This document shows, one piece after another, positions 1 through 6,634 of a DNA stretch of 64,000 bases. The first letter of the stretch is position 1. The number at the start of each line of letters is the position of its first letter. The notes below the pieces were generated by a model. The model was not told the origin of the DNA. It worked only from the letters and a program-made list of their open reading frames with translations, and searched no databases. The translations under genes and the position numbers were made by a program. Source of the DNA: Rahnella inusitata_A (GTDB lineage Bacteria; Pseudomonadota; Gammaproteobacteria; Enterobacterales; Enterobacteriaceae); NCBI RefSeq assembly GCF_965118895.1, contig NZ_CBCPJJ010000008.1:62001-126000 (forward strand). Direction: 5' to 3'.

Positions 1-2607
1 AGTGACTATCACGGCAGGGATATCAGACTATTTAATATCATAGTCCCGTTATACATCTTTACGAAGGAACGTAATGTTGTGCTGCGTAACCTATGCTTGG
101 ATAACTTAGATTTTATTGAAAAAGTACATAAGGATTTCGCTAAAGAATTTAAATCTATTTTTTTAGAAACTTCATTTGATGAGTCTAATAAAATATCAGT
201 AGCTAAAAGGTGCAAAAATAATAGTGCATATCGTGTAGAGTTCGTTCGTAATGTTTCTAATATGTCTGAGGTTGATATATCTTATTTTCTCTTAGCCAAA
301 GAGGTCATGACCTCTAATGAACTCTACATTTGGGCTCTAAAAGGATTGGAGATTAAAGATAGTCATAGCGATCTGGAGAGTAATCTTTATCGTCTTTTGG
401 TTCTATTAGTTATCAAAGAAAATGAAAAAATTTCGGACGTTATATCAAAAATCTTAGAGTCTGAAGAGGATTTGTATGAGACTGTTTCCTCTATAACCAT
501 ACTTCTCATTTCCGATATGCTATGCGAAATAGAGTTTCACTATGATGCATGTGAGATTATGGCTAAGTACGTGGGTGACAGAAAAAAACTTTGGTGTTCA
601 CCTTTTGTTATTCAGTATCTTATCAATCTATATTCATGCGCTCGTTATCTTAATTTTCACGACCTTGAAAAAGACATATCCGATGCTGATAAACCCGATT
701 TTATTTATTATCAGTTAATTGAATCTTATCTTTACCATTATCTTCCAAAATCAGCGGAAGCCGTCTTTCCTCGTGTTAACAATTCTAAGGATCTAGAATT
801 CATTGGTCTTAAGTTGAGAACACTTCATTTATTGGGTAAAGAGGCTGAGGTAGAAAAGGAAGTTGACACATTTGACTGTTCTACAGTTTATTCACCATCA
901 CCAAGCCTATACATATTCTTAAGTGTTTTATCAAAACTTAGGCGGTTTGATATCATCGAAATTGTATCGATAAACCTTTTTATTATTAAACCAGAAAATC
1001 ATTCCAAATTTGTTTCAGATGTTGGAAATAATCTTATAATTGGTGCTCAGCGTGGTGAACATACTCCCTCTTATAATTTGGAAAATTGTATATGCGGATT
1101 CCAATACGATGATTCCGGTTCTATACTCACTAAATTAATAATCAAGAACATTCAAAAACAAAGTCAGTATTTCCTGGGTGACTCATCCCTCATAGCAATG
1201 AGTCTTTTAAGTGCTACACCTGGAATAAAAACACGTGTTGGAAATAAGTTAATTACCTTACACGAAAAGATTCCCCCGTATGTTGCCGTATACAGATTAG
1301 CAAATACCATAAGGCATGAGTCAAATGATGGTTCTGACGGTTTTCAGATAATTAAACTACCAGACGAACCTGAGAAAATGTTAGAGAGCTTAATATCTCT
1401 TCTGCCACAAAACACAGATAAACAAGTGATCGATTTTAATGATAGATTATTCCTCGGTCTTCAAACAAGTCTTTTGGATAAGAGCGATCCGATAAAGTCT
1501 TCTTTACGTCTTCTTACGCAAAAGAAATCTAAATACATTGAATTTATAAATGATGGCTCACCGCTTGGAAAAATTATCTGCACTGATTTCATCACTGTTG
1601 TTTATCTTTGCCTATCATCATTGAGTCAACACCTTGTAAATCAAGGGGTCGAAATACACCTCATTAAAGAGGATATTGAAAGTATTCATGCATGGCTAAA
1701 TAACATCAGCGATGCTAATTATATGTCTATGAATATTGGTGGTGATGGTCAAGTATTAATAACCACTCCAGAGCAAATAAACATTGCTTTCAAAGGATTT
1801 ATAAAAAACATAAAGGCCATTTTGCCTTCACTTGTTCCCCTTGATTTACAAATAACAAACTCGCCGAAAGAGTTTTCTATCCTTGCAAAAGTAGCCACTA
1901 CTAATTACCTTAAGTTTTTTTATGCTTTAAAAAATACGAGTTTGAAATTTCTTACAATTGATACTCAACTAGCCTCATATGTTCACGCACGTTTTGGTAT
2001 CGATCTTTCTAATACAAATTCGATATTTTTGGATGCAGCCAGAGAAGTAACGTTCTCTTCTCGTGAAGAGGGAGTTCAACTTCATTGTGTTTCTGAATTT
2101 CCCTACTCCCTTCCACAATTTGATTTTATGAACCTTTCATCGTCAAAAACGGACTCACATGGCTTATATATTTCTTCGTTAATAAATAAGTATTCAGGTA
2201 ATTATAATGATGAGATTGAAATGAATACATTTATGCGCTCTGTTTTTTATAGTTATCTTAACAAGGCATTAGCAACGGATTTGATGGGGAATGTTGTCCT
2301 TCCAAAAAGTAACACTTATGAGGTTAATCCTTATGGGTATAATATTGATAAGGTTTTTAATGCATGCTGTAATGCCATTGTGCGCACAAAGGAAAAAGCT
2401 TCCAGTGAGGAAAAGCTATCTGTTTTTATAATATGTCTAACATATAACCTCCGTTCATCCATAATGCATAAATTCATTTCTCAGTTGGCCAGTAATTTTG
2501 CATTTGGACATTTTATGGATATAAGAAAAATCAATACACTCTTGCCTATTATAACTGCCGATCTTGAAAACTCTCTATTATCCATCAATAATAACAATGA
2601 TAAATAA
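1..2607 (+). CDS. Large accessory protein of unknown function, 5'-truncated by the window edge
   Basis: The reading frame is open from base 1, so at least 868 residues are visible and the true start lies upstream; the internal GTG at 79 is not a convincing start. I do not recognise the family with confidence. The visible part is mostly helical and leucine-rich, possibly TPR-like in its first half. Towards the C-terminus there is a pattern like a PIN-fold nuclease: an early acidic segment (CTDF, Asp codon at 1585) and, about 125 residues on, an LTIDTQLASYV segment (Asp codon at 1960) followed by a small helical stretch. No signal peptide or membrane segment is obvious. The gene is far more AT-rich than the genes right of the tRNA, which indicates transfer. 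It points towards the tRNA-Asn hotspot and could belong to a defence island. The PIN assignment is inference only. Confidence 0.75.
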   Translation, partial: SDYHGRDIRLFNIIVPLYIFTKERNVVLRNLCLDNLDFIEKVHKDFAKEFKSIFLETSFDESNKISVAKRCKNNSAYRVEFVRNVSNMSEVDISYFLLAKEVMTSNELYIWALKGLEIKDSHSDLESNLYRLLVLLVIKENEKISDVISKILESEEDLYETVSSITILLISDMLCEIEFHYDACEIMAKYVGDRKKLWCSPFVIQYLINLYSCARYLNFHDLEKDISDADKPDFIYYQLIESYLYHYLPKSAEAVFPRVNNSKDLEFIGLKLRTLHLLGKEAEVEKEVDTFDCSTVYSPSPSLYIFLSVLSKLRRFDIIEIVSINLFIIKPENHSKFVSDVGNNLIIGAQRGEHTPSYNLENCICGFQYDDSGSILTKLIIKNIQKQSQYFLGDSSLIAMSLLSATPGIKTRVGNKLITLHEKIPPYVAVYRLANTIRHESNDGSDGFQIIKLPDEPEKMLESLISLLPQNTDKQVIDFNDRLFLGLQTSLLDKSDPIKSSLRLLTQKKSKYIEFINDGSPLGKIICTDFITVVYLCLSSLSQHLVNQGVEIHLIKEDIESIHAWLNNISDANYMSMNIGGDGQVLITTPEQINIAFKGFIKNIKAILPSLVPLDLQITNSPKEFSILAKVATTNYLKFFYALKNTSLKFLTIDTQLASYVHARFGIDLSNTNSIFLDAAREVTFSSREEGVQLHCVSEFPYSLPQFDFMNLSSSKTDSHGLYISSLINKYSGNYNDEIEMNTFMRSVFYSYLNKALATDLMGNVVLPKSNTYEVNPYGYNIDKVFNACCNAIVRTKEKASSEEKLSVFIICLTYNLRSSIMHKFISQLASNFAFGHFMDIRKINTLLPIITADLENSLLSINNNNDK

Positions 2608-2907
2608 AGTCATAAACCCAGTAGAAACTAAACGACGCATAGTATGGGCTGGTTTGTATCATCCCTGGCCATTTTCGTTATCTTACGTAGATTAGGGTTT
2701 ACGCGTAGAGTGCCTAACTTTCCCCTCGCCCACCCCGCGACGCAGCTTTTCCTTTTAAAATCAGTAGTTTACCCCACCGCTGGACGAGCGGGTAAAGATT
2801 GATCCTAAACTCGTCCAGGGCTTTACCACCTCTGATATAATCCGAATCGTATTGTGAGTATCCCGTCAAAACGAACCATTCTCTTCCAGAAAAATTCCGG
2901 CAATTTA

Positions 2908-2933
2908 ACGTCCGCTCATCGCTCATAACAGAC
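2908..2933 (+). repeat. 26-bp direct repeat, left copy
   Basis: This 26-bp stretch, which begins ACGTCCGCTCATCGCTCAT, matches 22 of 26 positions of the stretch at 5308-5333 in the same orientation. The two copies bracket the three-gene nudI / kinase / radical SAM operon. Similar short motifs containing CGCTCATAGC and GTCYGCT are scattered in intergenic DNA of enterobacteria, so the copies may be independent members of a repeat family rather than a duplicated target site. Confidence 0.5.
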
Positions 2934-2958
2934 AAATCAATCCTTCAGAGGAACTGAC

Positions 2959-3036
2959 ATGAACAGCATGAAACTAACTAACATTTCTCACCACTCAGAT
3001 CATATTTTTAAAAAACCACGTGAAGAGACGAAGTAG
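2959..3036 (+). CDS. Possible 25-residue ORF with good ribosome binding site
   Basis: An ATG at 2959 is preceded by AGAGGA at suitable spacing and opens a 25-codon frame ending in TAG at 3036. The peptide is basic at its C-terminus (FKKPREETK) and matches nothing I recognise. It could be the surviving N-terminus of a deleted gene, since the ribosome binding site is better than chance, or a random frame. Evidence is limited to the start signal. Confidence 0.2.
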   Translation: MNSMKLTNISHHSDHIFKKPREETK

Positions 3037-3100
3037 GTGCAGATAGAGTAGGTAATGGCAACTCCAGCTACTTTGACAGACTTAATCGTCAATGACTCAA

Positions 3101-3121
3101 CCCCTGCCATAAAGGCAGGGG
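3101..3121 (-). terminator. Hairpin just downstream of the nudI-like gene
   Basis: CCCCTGCC and GGCAGGGG form a perfect 8-bp stem around a 5-base loop, starting 8 bases after the nudI stop codon. There is no U-tract on either strand, so it is a poor intrinsic terminator. It may instead stabilise the transcript end, or be the end hairpin of a lost IS200/IS605-type element. Confidence 0.35.
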
Positions 3122-3128
3122 GTGCTCG

Positions 3129-3554
3129 CTAAATGAGTCCTTTCTGCAAAAAAGTAACCCGTGTCGCTTCATTCAAATCCATACTTTTCATTGCTTCAGG
3201 TGACACCCAGATAATTTCCTGAAATTCCTCGTTAAAGGTAATATTCCGGTTAGCGGCAATGCAGTCAAATATAAGATAAATCATGTAAATTTCTTCGGTG
3301 TTTCCATCTGGATACATTTTAGTCCGGATATCATCACGAAATGCCCACGGCTTAACATCAGTGATACGAAGCTCCTCACCTAGTTCTTCCATGATTTCGC
3401 GCCTTAGAGCCGTTTCCATCATTTCACCGGGTTCCATTCCCCCGCCAGGCAGAGCCCACTGCCCTGGAAAAACCCCACGATCGGAAGCCATTTTACAAAG
3501 CAGATACTCACCGTCATTTTGTATCACAGGACACACGATTACTCTCTGGCGCAT
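3129..3554 (-). CDS. nudI: NudI-type Nudix hydrolase (pyrimidine nucleoside triphosphatase)
   Basis: 141 residues, the same length as E. coli NudI, with close resemblance along the whole chain (start MRQRVIVCP, segment DRGVFPGQWALPGGG, segment EEIYMIYLIFDC). The Nudix box lies at about residues 38-60 (Gly38, Glu44, then RREIMEELGEE), with the metal-binding glutamates present. NudI hydrolyses pyrimidine nucleoside triphosphates, preferring dTTP, dUTP and dCTP, to the monophosphate and PPi. It is the third gene of a minus-strand operon, starting one base after the kinase stop; its AAGGAG ribosome binding site lies inside the last kinase codons, so translation is coupled. In E. coli nudI is a stand-alone gene. 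Here its fusion into a transferred operon suggests nucleotide clearance or self-protection, which is inference. Confidence 0.85.
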   Translation of the reverse strand: MRQRVIVCPVIQNDGEYLLCKMASDRGVFPGQWALPGGGMEPGEMMETALRREIMEELGEELRITDVKPWAFRDDIRTKMYPDGNTEEIYMIYLIFDCIAANRNITFNEEFQEIIWVSPEAMKSMDLNEATRVTFLQKGLI

Positions 3555-3555
3555 T

Positions 3556-4263
3556 TTATCTCCTTAACATTATTGCTTTCTGAATTACCCTATCAGAAAA
3601 GGTGTCAATTTCACCCGGATGATTACAAATCATAACTCGCTGACGAAGATGTTTCGGAAGATTATCTGTAAAATGCTGATATTCCGCATACCATCCTTTT
3701 ATCCATTTAATCTTCATGTCCTCATTTGGAAATTCCTTTGGTCGGACACCATGTTCTTCATCATCATCGATATGGGTGAGTGAATGCTCTACACTATAAT
3801 CAATAAAAACAATAATATCAGGCTCCGGTAGCAATTCGTTAACACTATTCCATAGATTTATGTAAGAGTCATGTTGCGCCTTACTAATATATTCAGAGCT
3901 CAACATAAAATTGATAAATATGACATCCTCAAGATGAGACCGTTCCATCACCAGATTAAACCCCTTGTCCAGCCAGGATTTAATGATCAACGCGCGTTGT
4001 ATCATAAAGTTGAGCTGGATAAGATATCCATAGTTGCTTGTGTCATCAAACAGATAAGGAAGGAGAGAATGGTGGACGCTTTTTTCGTCTATAGCGATAG
4101 TATACGGGTCGTCCTCAAATAAAGATGTTGACAGTCGTCTGAGAAGGGTGCTTTTCCCTACTCCTGAATTTCCAGACAGACATACATATAACGGTTTTCT
4201 CTGGACGTTGCTCTCTTTTTTATCTGCTGACCAAGGATCCATATAAAGATAGTTATATCTCAT
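3556..4263 (-). CDS. Deoxynucleoside kinase-family P-loop protein
   Basis: 235 residues. A Walker A loop GNSGVGKST lies at residues 31-39, and ERSHLEDVIF at 107-116 matches the ERS signature of the deoxynucleoside kinase (dNK/dCK/dGK) family, whose Arg contacts the phosphates and whose Glu is next to the catalytic site. The C-terminal half has a basic helix-rich region that could form the lid. Members transfer the gamma phosphate of ATP to the 5'-OH of nucleosides. The start overlaps the radical SAM stop by 4 bases (ATGA), so the two are translationally coupled. An internal Met8 is an alternative start. Other P-loop nucleotide kinases such as a thymidylate kinase are possible, but the ERS motif favours dNK. 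Substrate is not predictable from sequence. Confidence 0.75.
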   Translation of the reverse strand: MRYNYLYMDPWSADKKESNVQRKPLYVCLSGNSGVGKSTLLRRLSTSLFEDDPYTIAIDEKSVHHSLLPYLFDDTSNYGYLIQLNFMIQRALIIKSWLDKGFNLVMERSHLEDVIFINFMLSSEYISKAQHDSYINLWNSVNELLPEPDIIVFIDYSVEHSLTHIDDDEEHGVRPKEFPNEDMKIKWIKGWYAEYQHFTDNLPKHLRQRVMICNHPGEIDTFSDRVIQKAIMLRR

Positions 4264-5126
4264 ACAATGAACTCCCTTTCATCCAGCCAGAAACGATTAT
4301 TTTCACATTTCTGCATGATTTCATTATTCCCGAAAATTGCATTGATAATCTCTTCTGGTGAGTTTGTTAGCATGTTGCCCAGCATGGTATAGTTTTCACC
4401 ATCGGGAATAATAATATCAAAATTCGGCTCCATAACAACATTCGCTTTATCTCTCTCTTCGAAGGTGGCCCAACTGATGGGCATACGTGGATGTTGTTCT
4501 TTCAGGATTTTCATTTTATATGTAAATAAATCAGTATTAATTTCTAGTTTATCTCTTTTCTCTTTCCCTACGCCTAATGGGCAGAACTGATAAAAACGCC
4601 ATGCTTGGATTTTATAGGGAAGAGCTTCAACCCAACTGACAATATCACTCAACATATTTATATTTGACTGTGAGACCACTGTAGTGAGTTTGATGTTAAT
4701 GCGGTTATTATTATCTGGAAGCCACGTTAATATATTTTTGATAACTCTGTGCTGGTTACTCATTTTGTCACTGCGAATCTCCGAATTGACGTGCCTATCA
4801 ATCCCGTCAATTGGCATTCCCACCCAGTCCAGAATCGAATTTAACCGTTCATGATCCATTGTGAAACGATGTCCGACTGTGGACAGATAGGTCATAAAAC
4901 CCATCTGCTTGGCATACTCAATCATGTTAATGAAATCGTCTCTGGATGTAGGTTCACCACCAGTAAAGCCGATACGACGGAAACCCATTTTATACATGCG
5001 TTTAATGACATTAAGGGCACTGGAGAGAGAAGAGTCCTTGATGCCGGGATTACGGAAACACAGGTCACATCCTAGATTGCAGTGTGAGGTTATTCTAAAA
5101 TCTAGAAGCAGGTTGCTGATGTCCAT
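4260..5126 (-). CDS. Radical SAM enzyme, viperin-like candidate
   Basis: 288 residues. Cys16, Cys20 and Cys23 (CNLGCDLCF) form the CxxxCxxC site for the 4Fe-4S cluster that cleaves S-adenosylmethionine, and GGEP at 56-59 is the SAM-binding motif. Later segments follow the order seen in viperins: IDRHVNSEIR after the fourth strand, KLTTVVSQSNI, then WRFYQFCPLG, and a late glycine-rich patch before a helical end. Viperins convert CTP, GTP or UTP to 3'-deoxy-3',4'-didehydro nucleotides that stop viral polymerases, and prokaryotic viperins often lie beside nucleotide kinase genes. First gene of a three-gene operon with GAGGG before the ATG. The N-x-H motif usual before the viperin cysteines is absent (DFRITSHC), so it could be another nucleotide- or peptide-modifying radical SAM family. 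Confidence 0.8.
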   Translation of the reverse strand: MDISNLLLDFRITSHCNLGCDLCFRNPGIKDSSLSSALNVIKRMYKMGFRRIGFTGGEPTSRDDFINMIEYAKQMGFMTYLSTVGHRFTMDHERLNSILDWVGMPIDGIDRHVNSEIRSDKMSNQHRVIKNILTWLPDNNNRINIKLTTVVSQSNINMLSDIVSWVEALPYKIQAWRFYQFCPLGVGKEKRDKLEINTDLFTYKMKILKEQHPRMPISWATFEERDKANVVMEPNFDIIIPDGENYTMLGNMLTNSPEEIINAIFGNNEIMQKCENNRFWLDEREFIV

Positions 5127-5428
5127 TACGAGCCCTCTAAATGTTGATTAGAAATCCCATAACCACACAAAAATAATGGTTATCAATAAAGGTTACTCTT
5201 CTATTGAACAATTTTAAAGCAAAGCGATACTCTTCGAACGGTTTGACCTGTTCCCAGTTGATTGACACACGGCATCGTTAGCAAATTCCATGGAGACTCA
5301 ATTACGAACGTCTGCTGATCGCTCATAGCGGACCTAACGAACCCTCCACAGGGCTGCTTGTGCCAGAAGCAGACATGTTAAATTTCAGAGATAAAGGGAT
5401 CGTTGAAGGTTTTTTTCCACCAAAGCAA
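5127..5428. other. Intergenic region between the radical SAM operon and tRNA-Asn
   Basis: About 300 bases. The part next to the radical SAM gene is AT-rich and should carry the operon promoter on the minus strand; I see no strong consensus. The second copy of the 26-bp repeat is at 5308-5333, followed by an imperfect stem motif with GCTTGTGCCAGAAGCAGAC near 5357-5375, typical of enterobacterial intergenic repeats. No copy of the tRNA 3' end (attachment site) is visible here. Confidence 0.5.
5308..5333 (+). repeat. 26-bp direct repeat, right copy
   Basis: This matches the left copy at 2908-2933 at 22 of 26 positions, in the same orientation, about 2.4 kb apart, with the nucleotide-related operon between them. 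Confidence 0.5.
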
Positions 5429-5460
5429 AAAGCCCGCTTAAGTTTCCTTAAGCGGGCTTT
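5429..5460 (-). terminator. Rho-independent terminator of tRNA-Asn
   Basis: A perfect 14-bp stem (AAAGCCCGCTTAAG / CTTAAGCGGGCTTT) with a 4-base loop lies 7 bases past the tRNA 3' end. T-runs follow on both strands, so it can also stop plus-strand transcription coming from the island. Confidence 0.9.
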
Positions 5461-5467
5461 TCTAATT

Positions 5468-5543
5468 TGGCTCCTCTGACTGGACTCGAACCAGTGACAT
5501 ACGGATTAACAGTCCGCCGTTCTACCGACTGAACTACAGAGGA
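5468..5543 (-). tRNA. tRNA-Asn (anticodon GUU)
   Basis: A 76-nt cloverleaf on the minus strand: acceptor stem TCCTCTG/CAGAGGA, D-arm GTTCAGTCGGTAGAAC, anticodon loop CTGTTAATC with GUU, T-arm GGTTCGAGTCC and an encoded CCA end. Asn tRNA genes next to mtfA are known insertion points of genomic islands in enterobacteria (for example the Yersinia high-pathogenicity island). Here the AT-rich block begins on the 3' side, which fits that use. Confidence 0.97.
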
Positions 5544-5561
5544 ATCGTGTGAACGGGGCGC

Positions 5562-5590
5562 ATAATATCCAGAGGGCGCCTGGGTGTCAA
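5562..5590 (-). promoter_or_regulatory. Sigma-70 promoter of tRNA-Asn
   Basis: On the minus strand TTGACA (5590-5585) and TATTAT (5567-5562) are separated by exactly 17 bases. A GC-rich discriminator (GCGCCCCG) follows, as expected for a stringently controlled stable-RNA promoter. The -10 lies about 20 bases before the mature tRNA 5' end. Confidence 0.85.
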
Positions 5591-5686
5591 CGCTAAATTC
5601 GATAAAATACTCTGACTGCTCAGCATCTAATCAATACGGCTGAAAATCACCATTCTGAGCCTGAAAACATGGCTTCTCAGGCAGGA

Positions 5687-6463
5687 TTAACAATCGCAGC
5701 GCTGTCCACGACGTTGCCGTGCCAGCGGGTCTTGCTGATAAAAACGTGTGAAATGGCCGTATACCAGCGGAAACCGATCGGACAGTAATTCTGGCGCACT
5801 AAAGAAGTATTCGGAAAGCACCGCAAAACACTCGGCGGCATCGGTAGCGGCGTAGGCATCCATGCTGGCGGCTTCTTCACCGACGGTGTCTATCTCATCT
5901 TGCAGGTTCTGCATCGCGGCCTGCAAGTCATGCTCCCAGGCAACCACGTCCCGTAGCGGGATCGGCGGAATACCGGTCACTTCGCCGCCGTTGCGCATAT
6001 CGAGCTTGTGCGCAGCTTCGTGAATGATGAGATTAAAGCCGGAGTTATCAAACGAATCTTCGATATCCTGCCAGTTCAGCACGATAGGGCCCTGATCCCA
6101 GCTCTGGCCGGCGTGGATTTGCATACCGGCGTGGATCAGCCCGTTCTCGTCCTGCCACGGTGTATCAACCACGAAAGGGGAAGGATAGAGCAGGATTTCA
6201 TGGAAACCGTCGAGCCACGCCGCGCCCAGTTCCATTACCGGCAGGGCGAACAACAGTGCGATGCGCGCCTGCATTTTTTCAGTCAGCACGACGCCCTGCA
6301 ACGGCACCAGTCTTTTTTGTTGCAGCAGCTGGCTGGCGATTTGTATCAGACGTTGCTGCTCTTCTTCGTTCAGCGAGGACAACAGCGGGATATTCAGCGC
6401 GTCATTCCACGCATCTGATTTCTCGATTTTCAGCTCATTTGCTTTCCACGGCCACTTAATCAT
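5687..6463 (-). CDS. mtfA: MtfA, Mlc (DgsA) anti-repressor and metallopeptidase
   Basis: The product closely follows E. coli MtfA from MIKWPWK onwards, so I place the start at the second of two adjacent ATGs (6463) rather than the upstream in-frame start at 6529. The zinc-binding HExxH motif is HEAAHKLD. The conserved segments QGPIVLNWQDIEDSFD and ECFAVLSEYFFSAPEL are present, the latter supplying the third ligand region. MtfA binds and inactivates the glucose repressor Mlc, thereby derepressing ptsG, and has aminopeptidase activity. The gene is about 145 bases from tRNA-Asn, the same neighbourhood as in E. coli. Confidence 0.95.
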   Translation of the reverse strand: MIKWPWKANELKIEKSDAWNDALNIPLLSSLNEEEQQRLIQIASQLLQQKRLVPLQGVVLTEKMQARIALLFALPVMELGAAWLDGFHEILLYPSPFVVDTPWQDENGLIHAGMQIHAGQSWDQGPIVLNWQDIEDSFDNSGFNLIIHEAAHKLDMRNGGEVTGIPPIPLRDVVAWEHDLQAAMQNLQDEIDTVGEEAASMDAYAATDAAECFAVLSEYFFSAPELLSDRFPLVYGHFTRFYQQDPLARQRRGQRCDC

Positions 6464-6634
6464 CATTTTGCTCGCAAAGTGATTACGTAAACTGTCAGTG
6501 CATGAGGCTAAAATGTTACTCCAAAACAAGTAACTTCAATAAGTTAGCGTCGTGCTGCACGGATTCTGAGTGGATGTTACACATCCGCTGATTTTAAGCA
6601 AAATGTGCAGTCATCTAATAAGACATAGCTCACG

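Larger units (their letters stand above)
2608..3128. other. Accessory intergenic region with remnants
   Basis: About 520 bases between the large truncated gene and the nudI-like gene. It holds one of two similar 26-bp repeats (2908-2933), a 26-codon open frame with a good ribosome binding site (2959-3036) and a GC-rich hairpin (3101-3121). A 73-codon minus-strand frame (2714-2935) shows no recognisable features. The composition looks like scar or remnant sequence of mobile DNA, but no transposase or integrase is visible. Confidence 0.5.

Noticed and set aside
2714..2935. 73-codon minus-strand ORF
   Set aside because: It overlaps the 26-bp repeat, has no recognisable domain and ends in low-complexity basic/glycine residues; no good ribosome binding site. 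Treated as chance or remnant.
4260..5126. Firm naming of the radical SAM gene as viperin
   Set aside because: The N-x-H motif commonly before the viperin CxxxCxxC is absent and identity cannot be measured here, so it is left as viperin-like.
1..5467. Second attachment site copying the tRNA-Asn 3' end
   Set aside because: I looked for the TGGCTCCTCTGACTGG block left of the tRNA and found none in the window.
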